This document shows positions 14,005 through 26,000 of a stretch of DNA of 64,000 nt, one piece after another. The translations under genes and the position numbers were made by a program. Origin of the DNA: Reticulitermes speratus (lineage: Eukaryota; Arthropoda; Insecta; Blattodea; Rhinotermitidae); NCBI GenBank assembly GCA_021186555.1, contig JAJKFL010000003.1, positions 52,055,130-52,119,129 of the forward strand, written 5' to 3'. The notes beneath the pieces were generated by a model. It worked only from the letters and a program-made list of their open reading frames with translations. It ran no database searches and was not told the DNA's origin. Each line of letters starts with the position of its first letter. Positions within the stretch are counted from its first letter, which is position 1.

Positions 14005-14036
<32 letters not shown>

Positions 14037-17000
14037 TTAGTTAGTCAGTCAGTCAGTCAGTCAGTCAGTCCTAACATTACATCACTTGTACATATTTATT
14101 CAATGTCAGTTGCACACAACAACTGACATTGAATAAATATAAACCTGTGATCTGATACACAATTGGGGATGTCTCATGTAAAGATTATTACACCACTTAC
14201 AGTGCGAGCTGCTGATGGCCTGTCTAAGCAATTTTATGCTAAACAATTTTCCTCTGCAATCGGTTTTGCTCGAGATGCTTGCATAAACGCTTTGGGGTCC
14301 TTATCTAAAATGCCCCTTATTACGTCACAATTTAATAAAACATAAAATAAAAGTATTCACAAAAATTTAGTGAACCCAAGACCAACTGCTTAAAAAACTT
14401 TCCAGCACTCCTCAAATTGTTACATGAGGACAGACAGACAGACAGAAATATCAAAGTTCATGTGGCATTTTTGCAAATTTTCGTCATGGATGAGCCAAAA
14501 ATCTGAACCACAAAAGGAAATATAATAAAGATGTCAATTACCATATGGTCAACTGCAATGTAGTTGTTGATGTATAGGATATTGGTCCACCAGTACTTCT
14601 GACAGTCTTCTGCCATCTGTGACGTAACAGCTGGTAACAGAGGACCTGTGCCCACGTGTCGGTATAGAGTGGCGACAAAAAGAATGGCGGCTGCGTATGG
14701 TGGGGTTAATCTGGCTCATAACAAAAATTATTACAAGGCATAAGACGTCAGCACTTCTTGCGATTCGCAGTTGTTTCTAGATGTTAAATTCATGAATACT
14801 GTGTATTTTAACACACGATATAAGATTTATAACATATTTAAATTCGATAATAACCGAGATATCGTAAGTGGGGAGATTACAATCGACATCTCTTAAAGAT
14901 CAATATCTCGAAGTGTACAATCGATCTGGCTCGATGCCCAATTGTCTTTTGTTTTCTTTAACCTTAGTTCTTACCTCACAGAGAACTCAGTAAAAAACAG
15001 TTCGCCCCTGTTTTGTAAAAAGGGGCTAACTGCCACTTTGAGCTACATTGAGTTGTCCCCATTTTTACAAAATAGGGGCGATTTCTTTGACGTCAGATCA
15101 TACCTCAGAGAGAACACAGTCTATCTCATTTATAAAGACCCATCATGGCGAGAGATCACACACGTACTTAGGTCTTCATGTAAAGTGTCTCTTACTTTTA
15201 TCCGATTTTAAGGGAAATCAGAAGTTCTCAATAAATTTTTGGAAAAAACACTACATATAAACTTCCACGAATACCCGCCAGGTGGGAGTGGTTCTGATAC
15301 ATGTGGACCCACAGGCAGAAATTGCAAAGCTAAGAGTAACTTTTCGCAATTTTTAAAGCGCCAGTTTTTTATTGATATTAAAATGGTACTCTCATATTAA
15401 AAAAAGACATAAATGAAATTATTTGAGAACAGGATATTGAGGAATATACTCGGGTCTAAGGGGAGAAGAGAACATCGTGCAGTCTGGTAGGCAATAACAA
15501 CCTGAGAAACTTTATGGTGTCGTAACCCACAAAAACATAACCTTAAGATGCGAAACACTTCAAAATTTTTTAGATCGTTTTACGCAAAATTTCTGGAACT
15601 CTTTAAATATTATGCGGTAGCACAAATTTCAAACTATCGACTCTCGATGAAGGACTTTGTGTCCTTTAAATTACTGTGGCTGTACTATATGCATCGGTTT
15701 GTCGTTTAAACGACTGTGGTTATACTATATATTTCACGATTTTGACATTCAAAAACTGTGAGTTTTACCCACACAGTAAAATTACATGTTTCTTATAATC
15801 TCAAAATAATTATTGATTATAGCCTGAAACAGTGTTAATTCACTATTCTTTGTAATGGTGACGACTTATGTTTTCTGTGAGGTTAGAACTGTTTTTAATA
15901 TATTTCATGAATTTCAAGTTATCAATTTTTATGCAAAATTTTCGGCTAATGTCACTTACCTGATATACCTATGGAGATAGTATAATGGAATGTTAAAACC
16001 TGAAGTCTTGTTTCGCATTTGTTTCAAAAACACATAAGAAACCAGCAATCCGCTGAGGATGAAAAACGTATCTACTGAGAGGGTCCCATTAGTGATGTAC
16101 AGACGGCCAGCATCCTCTATAAACTGCAAATAATTATAACAAATTGTGTGTAAGAAGCTTAGCAAATTACTGCATGCCACTGTGTATAACCCTTGCCATA
16201 AAGTCACACACGTTTGATACTTTGAAGACCTAATTTCTATATATGTTAAAATACAGAACCGAAAAATACAAAGTATACAGGGCAAATCACATATGTTTTA
16301 TTGTAATATAATATATAATATAATTATAATATAAGAATTCCAAAAGAATCCTAAAAGGGTCATTTTCTAAGAGCTGTATATAAAAGTTCAGTTTTGTACA
16401 TCGCAGAGAACACAATTTTTTTTCATTACAAATATAAATGCTGTTTTAAAAAAGGATTGTTATTTATTTGAGAATTACAAGAAACATATAAATACAGTGT
16501 GTGGCAAAATGCAGATTTTCTGATTGTTGCATCATTTGGTGCGTATTCTTACCAGTGGGTTATAAGTGATTAAATACCGTAACGGTACGTTTTGCCGATC
16601 CCAGTGGCCGTGCGGTCTAAGGCGTGGGTCTACGGCCGCTCGCTTACTGAGATCGTGGGTTCGAATCTACGGGGGCATGGATGTTTGTGTTGTATTAGAT
16701 GTATGGACGATAGCATGAAACATAAGGTGACATGCAGGTCAAAAAGGACTTCAACAGTACAAATGGATCAAAGGGGAAAACCCAGGAATTAATAAAAAAA
16801 AAAAAAATCCTACCGGGGCATGGATGTTTGTGTTGTGTTTGTTGTATAAGGACGGTAGCATGGAACGTAAAGTGACATGAAGGACGAAAGGATTTAAACA
16901 GTACAAAAATGGATCAAAGGGGAAAAACCCCGGACAAAAAAAAACCCACTGGGGGCATGGATGTCTGTTTCTTGTGAGTGTTGTGTGTTGTCAGGTAGAG

Positions 17001-20000
17001 GTCTTTGCGACGGGCTGATCACTCGTCCAGAGGAGTCCTACCGACTGTGGTGTGTCTAAAAAGTATGTGATCGTGAAGCGTCGAAAAATGAGGCGACTTA
17101 GGCCCCCATTAAAAAAAGAACAATACGTTTTAATGAATATTCACGCTATGAATATGAAAACTTGTTAAGACAGATCTTGATAGCTGCTATCAGCAAGAAA
17201 CGACACTCCAATGCCAACCGAACATAGGTATTTCTTGTCTGCTTAATGACTTAATACTGACTTAATTACTTACATTTTCGACTGTGCTGAAGTTCATAGA
17301 TGGCACTGCAGTATCCACTTTGTATCTGTGGCACCACACGACCCAGCATATAGTGATAAATCTCATACCATGTATGGCATGCAAAGTATCCCCAGAACTT
17401 TTCGTGTTCAACAACTTCTTTCCGTTACTGTACACCGAGCAAGCTGTCAGCAGTTCCTTCTTCATTCCTGCAATTAAATCAATCTTAGTGATTCTGTAAA
17501 GGTTTGTGACAATAACTGACATTGCACTAATGCTAGTAGAACAGGCCATTGAGTATTGAACGGGAAATCATTCATTTCCCTATCTTCATTCCTCGTTTTG
17601 TGTGTGTGTGTGTGTGGAGAAGGACCCCGCAGCAGATGCTACGGACGCACCGCAGCCTTGAAGGTTTATTGTGCAACCCTGTGATGAAGATGAAGAGAAA
17701 GATGATAATTAGTTTTTCTTTATTTTTTCAAGTAATGGAGCACCGGTGGAATGAAATTGACAGGGAAAAACCGAAGTACTAGGGGAAAAAACCTTTCCCA
17801 GTGCCACTTTGTCCACCATAAATCCCACATGGACTGGCCCGGAATCGAACCCGGGCCTCCGCAGTGGGTGGCTTGCGACTAACCGCCTGAGCCATTGCAT
17901 GGCCCCAACCCTTTCTCTTAACTTTCTTACCCCTACCCCGTCATTGCTAACTCTGGCTACACTAAAGTAAATTACACCCTTTTCTCCCAGATGACACAAT
18001 ATCGAACGCAGCACTGCCACCTATGTAACTCAGTGAAAATAATTCTTTCCTATGAAAAGGTCTTGAGAGTGACATAAACAAGCATTTAATCATAAACAGT
18101 TTCTTACTGGACTATAAACTATGTAGTTCATTATCCATTTTCTCGGATACGTGGTCGATTTCACCAGGATTAATCTACATTACATCGGTACAATGTCTGA
18201 GACGGGCTGGTCACTCGTCCAGGCGGTCCTACAGAGTGTAGTGTGTCTGAGTGTGATCGTGAAGCCTCGGCAGTTAGGAAGTCTAGGCCCGCTAGGGCTG
18301 TCGAGCCATTGGAAAAAAAAAAAAATATTATATATATATATATATTCATATATAGATATTCAGTTTCACCCTCGCAAAGAACACGGTGTGTTTCAATTAG
18401 AAAGAAAAATCTGTTAAATTTGTACAAGAAAAAATAGGATATTTATTGTGAGAAATCCACGGAAGACATATAACCGAACTTTGGTGGTTACTTTTTATTA
18501 ATTTGATATACGTTAAATTAATAGACTGTTCTCTTTCAAAAGGTTAACTTTATTTAATTTATTACAATACAACGTTAGCACAAAACCATACGTCTACTCC
18601 TTTCCTTTTACTCCCGCCAACTGACTCGGACACCTGGTCCCTTGTCGTTGCTGCTATATTTAGACGAGTGGAAGGGGAGAGCCGAACTGCTCCAACAATA
18701 CTAGCATTTAATAATGTTTCAATAATGTTCGGCTACAGACATAAATGCACTGTGTGGGCAAAATTCTAAGTTGTAAATGTTATACTTATGCATAAGTGTA
18801 CTAACCACCAGCTTTTCAATGGCTAATGCAAGTTTTGTAACAAATTGCTTATAATTGCTTCTTGGCGTCACAGTGATTTAATAAATTTAGAAAATGTACT
18901 TGCCCTAAAGAGATCGTTAGGACAAATCTTTTTTTTTTTTTTGCGTGTTGAAGGGCCCCGCAGCAGATGCTACAGACGCACCGCAGCCTTAAGGCTTCTT
19001 GTGCAACCCTGTGATGAAGATGAGCAGTTTTTTACCAAGTTTTACAAGTAATGGAGCACCAGTGTAATGAAATCGACAGGGGAAAACTGACAACTCGGAG
19101 AAAAACCTGTCCCATTGCCACTTTGTCCACCACAAATCTCACATGGACTGACCCGGGATTGAACCCGGGCCTCTGCGGTGAGAGGCCGGCGACTAACCGC
19201 CTGAGCCATGGCACGGCCACAAATCTAATTAGTCTTAACATTACCGTTTTGTGGGATGTGCAACCGTGTAATCTGGGAGACAAGTACCAACCTTCTAAAG
19301 GAATCTGCTACATTCGTCTGCAGGACAGATGATGCTGACAGCAAGTTTCTCCGTAACATGTTACAGACCTACCAAACTACAGGCTTTCGTATCCCTGAAG
19401 ATCAAAATTTCTTATTTCAGTCATAGATGTAACACCACGAGTAAATTTTATACCGTGATAATAAAATTACATACACTTTAAGTATTTAGTACATAAATTA
19501 AAATACAAATAACTGCGCCTACCTTTCATGAGGATGTCATACGCTGTACTTGCAACTATCAACAGAATGAAGACAGCAAAAATTCCACTGCAACAGAAAT
19601 TATACATAAGCCGGTTACTATGGCTCATTCTTTGCTTTGAGACAGGTCTAAAACCATGGAGCATAGTAGTTCTTCAGAAGCAAACAATTGCTTGTCTTTT
19701 CAAGAAATTCTTCGTCTTTCATTAAATCCGATGAAGAACCCGCCACTGCTTTCTATTCTAAGCCAAATCAATACACTGTACATTCTCCCATCCCATTTCT
19801 TTAAGATCCAAATTAATATTATCCACCCATGAATGCCTACAGTTTCCAAGATTTCTACTTTCTTCCGATTATCTGATAAAACTTTCTATTCCTTCTCGTC
19901 CCTTTCATTATTTTCTACACGATCAGCCCATCTCATTCTCCTCAATTTGATTACTCATATAATAGTGCATAATGATTAAAATTTTGTTAAGCTTCTAATT

Positions 20001-23000
20001 AAGAAACTTTCTCTGCTATTTTTTGTTTCCTGTCTCTTAGGTCCTTGCACGCGGAGGCGCAGTTGGTTGAGGCACTGCTCTACAAGCCGGAAGGTCGCGG
20101 GTTCGATTCCCGATGGTGTCATTGGAATTCTTCATTGACATAATCCTTTCGGTCGCACTATGGCCCTGGGGTCGACTCAGCCTCTAACAGAAATGAGTAC
20201 CAGGAGTGTTTCCTGGGGGATAAAGGCGGCCGGTGCATAGGGCTGACAACCTTACCACCTTCATGTGCCGATTGTCTAGAAATCTGGGAGCCTCAACTTC
20301 CAGGACCCTCAGGGCCTGTCCAGGCCTGTAATGGGATTGCTTTACCTCTTAGGTCCAAATATTCTCACTAAACATTACAAGATATAGAGACACAATTTAC
20401 AAGTCGACTAGGCGTAACATCCCAGAAGGCTTTGGATCTTAAAAGAAAAGAACGTAAAAAAATCTAACAATACTACCAACAGTAAAGTCTGATTTAGGCT
20501 GAATGTTTTTTTTTTTCTGACCGTATGATATTCAGTACTGCCACCCGTCAACTTCGTTCATTATCGGATGTTTTCGTGAACGAATTTTCTCTAATGTACT
20601 TATTACAGTACTTGAGCCACGTGTACGAATTCGTATGAAACAAACAGAGGTAACCTTAATTAATTTTTATTAAGTTATTATCAGAAGGTTTTATTAAAAT
20701 TTATACAAATGTACGAAATTTGTCTAAAAGAGGACGCAAATGAAGGACATTTACTTTCAGATCGATACGCGTCTCTGCTTACGTCTCAAAATTATCTTGC
20801 TAATTATTCGTCGGACAAAAAATATTTTGAACAAAAGTTACAGATCATATACATGATATGCCTAGCACACGAATCCTGGTGGGGGCGAAATTTTCCGCAC
20901 CCGTCCAGACCGGACCTGGGGCCCACCCAGCCTTCTGTACAATAGGTACCGGGTCATTCCCTGGGGTAAAGCGGCCGGGGCGTGGCCTTGACCACCCACC
21001 CCCATCTAGCGCCGAGGTTAAAGAAAGAGTAGAGCTGTACCTCTACTCCCCCTCTGGGTCTTCATGGCCTGTTCTAGGAAGAACATTACCTTTACCTGAT
21101 GCGATATTTTGAAGGAGAAATCTCTAATTATCTGCAATTAATCTCCTACATTTTTCGGCCCTTTTTACATTATTATCAAGAAACTTCGGTAGCATAATGG
21201 GAATGGTAAAGATTTCATACTACATGCATTAATAAACTACTTATGTGTACACAAATGTAAAACGTTAAAATTGCCAATATTTGACTAAAATATCTATATC
21301 TTATCTTCCATAATTATATTCCGTGTACTTTGCAATAAAGAAATACATTGTTTAAGATGCAAGCTATAAGATTATGTTATTTAGAGGCACTAACAGATAC
21401 ACAGCGCCAAAGTGCTACCTTAAGCTTATGTTTCGTACTTTTATTATAGAGGTTCTCAACATCATGAAACAGATCGCAATGTTGCTGAAATGTGAAAGTA
21501 GTGATTGAGTGAATGCTTACACTGCCACCCAGTCTTCGGTACCAAGCTCCTTTCCCTCGTTAGTTTGACAATATTCTGCGTTTGTTGTTGCTATTATAGA
21601 CAGATTAATGTGTTGTAGGTATAAATTGAAGATATCTTCCAAATCCTTAGCCGTGCAGGTAGAAGGAACACAGTAGGACAAAGAAAGAACCATGTCAGCT
21701 GCAGGTAATGCCATCTGTAAATTAACCATCACATCTTATGACTAATATTTAAATGAGTTTTGGAAATTCCACTTTCTGGTAGGCCTAGTTCGGATGCATA
21801 TTATAGAAACTTAATATGCTTCCTCGAATGCAAAGGCAATAAGACAGGCAGTGTAGGCTATTTATAAGCGCAAGAGTGAGGCGCGTTCTCGTAACAATTT
21901 TTGAAGTGGAAAAGCAATAAGTATTACATATTCTGAGTGTGGGTCTGTAGCCTTAGTTACCCAGCATGCAAAGCGCATGCGCCTTTTTATATTGTCATCT
22001 GTGGCCTGTCTTGCTCTACCGTATTTTTTAAACATTATCTCATAAAGGGCACGAGTTTCGAAAAAAAGTTACAGAATATGAAATGTGTGTTTTGATTTTC
22101 TCTACAACGTTTGTCTGAAACATTTCTCATTCTAAGAAGAACTGAGTGAGATATGATCATAAATGTATGTTGGTCTTCATGTAAAGTGTCCGTTATTCTT
22201 GTCAGATTCTAATAAAATTTAAATTTGCTCGACAGGTTTTCGAAAAATGTTTAAGTATCAAATTTCATGAAAATCCATCCAGTGGGAGCCGAGGTGTTTC
22301 ATGCGGACAGAAAGACAAACAGACGGACGAAAGGAAGGACAGACATGAAGAAGCTAATAGTCGCTTTTCGCAATTTTGCGAACGCGTCTAAACAAATGTA
22401 AAATATTGTTCATTTACAAAAACCTTTCCTATAGTTCGTAGCATGTGGAGTAATATTGCAGGATTATTAGTATTACTATTAGTATTAATATTAGTATTAC
22501 TATTAGTATTACTATTACTATTACTATTAGTTCTGAAGAATGTGGAACAAAATTGTCTTGATCTATTTTCATATAAAATCCCGACATTTTCCTCTATGGA
22601 ATGAGGAAATCCACAAAGCATCGGGTCAGTACCTTCCCAGACGCAGTCAGTACTTTCCCAGACGCGGTCAGTACCTTCCCAGACGCGGTCAGTACCTTCA
22701 CAGACGCGGTCAGTACCTTCCCAGACGCGGTCAGTACCTTCCCAGACGCTGTCAGTACCTTCCCAGACGCAAATCAGGACAGCTAAAATTCCCACAGCCA
22801 CGTGCCATGTTTTTGCAGATAAGTCAAGTATCTAATCTCAATAAACAAACTTGTAAATAGTAGCTGTGAAGTGGTTTAATTCAATGTTCTTCGACCATCA
22901 GGAGAACTTAAGCAAAATGAACCACAATTAAATAAAAACATTAATTTATTAAACCAAACAAATGCACACATGACATACACATCTGTATAGCCTTTCACTA

Positions 23001-26000
23001 CTGCTACATGTTTCGGCACATCGGTGCCATCCTCAGTAAGTTCACAGAGCAAATTTAAAACTTGTTAAATTCAAAGTGCGGGGTTGTTGATATACATAAA
23101 CACATTATGAGTACAATACATTACAAAAGTATCACATATAAATTATATAGAAATATGTAGGAGCAGTGAAAGACTGTACAGATATGTTTGTCATGTGTGT
23201 ATTTGTTTGGTTTTATATAAGTGAATATTTTAAGCAAAATGCACGGAATAAACAATTTCAAAATACACCGTTATATAAATTTTGTCTCATCTGAGACGGT
23301 TGGTGTAATGTACCTTTGCCTGAAGTTAATTCTGGATTTAAAACGTGAAACGTATTTCGAGCGAACATTTTACATTCATAATTAACCTGATAATTATTAG
23401 TAAATAAGAGCATATCACGTTTATTCTTTGAAGCAGGAATTTCTTGTAATAAAAAGGTAAAGGTAAAGTTCACCCCATAACAGGCCACGAAGGCCCAGAG
23501 GGGGGTAGAGGTATAGCTCTACTCTTTCTTTAACCTCGGCGCTAGATGAGGGTGGGTGGTCAACTCCACGCCCCGGCCGCTTTACCCCCGGGAAAGAGAC
23601 TCGGTACCCATTATATAGGAGGCTGGGTGGGCCCCACGGCCGGTCTGGACGGGTGCTGAAAATCTCGCCCCCACCGGGATTCGATCCCCGGACCGTCCAG
23701 CCCGTAGCGTAGTCGCTATACCGACTGAGCTATCGCGGCCCACAAGTTCTTGTAATAGATATTTAAAATTTTGTATTATCTTTATCGTGCATTTTTACAA
23801 TTCACAAATTACACACCAACAAAATGCACTATATTTTCACTTTATATTCTTTATTCTTCAACCCCTACGCATGTTTCGACCTTTACAAGGCCATCATCAG
23901 GGGGCTCGTAAACTACATTCACTTCGCATCCAAAAACATTGAAAATAGTGCATTTCGTTGATGTATAATTTGTGAGATATTTAAAAATTCATTTTCTACC
24001 TTACAGTAAATATCCAGTTACAAAGATTAGACAATTTATGCTGTGCAGACGAACATCAGCTTCACGCGCCGGTCGACTTTGTCTAAGTTGTGTCAGTGAA
24101 GCCTCAAGGTACTTTTGACATTTTGCGCTATGTCGATCAGTAAAGAGTTACCGGCGTATCGAAGGAGCCAAGTGCTTCCACGCTTTCTTCTTCAAGGTCA
24201 AGCAGTTCAGCTTTAAAGACGAAACCCATACTCTCCTTCGAAACGTCTGTAAGTCAAAATGGCATAACATCCCAGAAGACCTACACCTCTTTCAATAACT
24301 GTTTATTTTCAGAATCGTAAAAAAAACATATTAATACTATTTGTGGGTAAAAATATGTGCCTTAATATAAACGAGAATAATGTATATAGTGATCATTGTG
24401 CTTTAAATGTTTAAGACATAGGAGTAAGTTACAAAGTTGGCAGGCCTGTATTCGGTAATAAACTAGTCCACCGAGGGCGACATTCGGTAATAAATATGTC
24501 TTGTAATTTTAGGTATTTTGATAACATTCCTCTGTCTAAAAGAGTGCTCACCGTTCTGTCACTGACCGGGATGTCGTGATTACATTCTCTAAATCCACCA
24601 ATCTCCGGCATGTCGTGGAGATCCTGTGCCTTAATATAAACGAGAATAATGTATATAGTGATCATTGTGCTTTAAATGTTTAAGACATAGGAGTAAGTTA
24701 CAAAGTTGGCAGGCCTGTATTCGGTAATAAATCTTCTTCCATGGCGTTACAACCCGGGGTGGGCCAGAGCCTCCTTCTTTTGGGATTTCATCCCGAAGGT
24801 TTCCTGGTCGGTAAGTGTGCATTCTGTAGTGAGTAACCGGCTCACTGCCCGCACAAGTTTTTGCTCGATCCTGATGAGACTGCCAGAGCCATCTGGCAGG
24901 CAGTCAGGAGACTTGGGTGAGAAATGACCGCTTGAATTTTGCTTACGGACACTACTGGTTCTATTCATGCCCGAAGGTTCTACGACATGGTACCGACGGC
25001 TTTACTTCCCCTCCGAAGGAAATGGTGCTCCGGATTTTTATCACCCTTAAAAATCATCGCGCTCGGTCGGGATCGAACCCGCGAGCCTTGGGTCCAGTGG
25101 TGAACACGCTAACCACTAGTCCACCGAGGGCGACATTCGGTAATAAATATGTCTTGTAATTTTAGGTATTTTGATAACATTCCTCTGTCTAAAAGAGTGC
25201 TCACCGTTCTGTCACTGACCGGGATGTCGTGATTACATTCTCTAAATCCACCAATCTCCGGCACGTCGTGGAGATCCTGTGTCCGAAATTGTGCTGACTT
25301 TCCGTGAAAAGCGATGAGGCAGTGCTGGCCTTTGAAATTCCCAGAGTCAGTCTCCACATTCTCCACTCCGACACACTCGTCGAAATTACCCAGGTATACT
25401 GACTGCCCCATGAGGACACTCTCCGGGAACTTTGTCGATGAATCAAACACTGCTCACAGAACTTGAATTAAAGATATATGCCATAAAGATTCAAATCTTC
25501 TGAGATGTTACGCTTTGTCGACAGTAGATACCGACGTTTCGAAACATTGTGGTTTCTTTATCTTCAGGGTCGAGCAGTCCACGCTTTTCTTGGCTGCTTG
25601 ACCCTGAAGATTAAGGCACCACAAACCTCCGAAACACCGGTAACTATTTACTGTCGACACAGCGTAACATCTCAGAAGATTTGAATCTTCAACAACACCA
25701 CTGTGAGAACCTCAAATCTCACAACACTCATATTCCGTATCTCGTAGAACTATTCTTAGCAGGAATTTCATGACATATCCTTAATATACAAATGTATTCT
25801 TAGTTGTACTTTCAAGTATTTGTAATGAATGTGCATTAAGAACAATTCTTTGGAATGTAATCTTCTGCAACGTGACACCGCGTAGTCTGGTAGACAGTTT
25901 CAGAGAAATGTATTGCTTCCATATTCTACTTTTACCCTTGGAAATGGAGAAAGAATGTTCTTCCGAAACGTCTGTAACCATCTACCCTAACACATTGTGT

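Noticed and set aside
13655-14017. Three overlapping Val/Trp/Gly-rich frames of about 116-120 codons
   Set aside because: Translation of a TTGG/TTGT microsatellite in three frames; not coding.
22601-22786. STFPDAV-repeat protein
   Set aside because: Translation of the 21-bp minisatellite; no start context, splice sites or conserved flanks.
23001-23040. Hammerhead ribozyme on the minus strand
   Set aside because: The core boxes CUGAGGA and GAAA and stem II are intact, but the flanks (CUUA and GCAG) cannot form stem I, so it is recorded only as a degenerate motif in its element.
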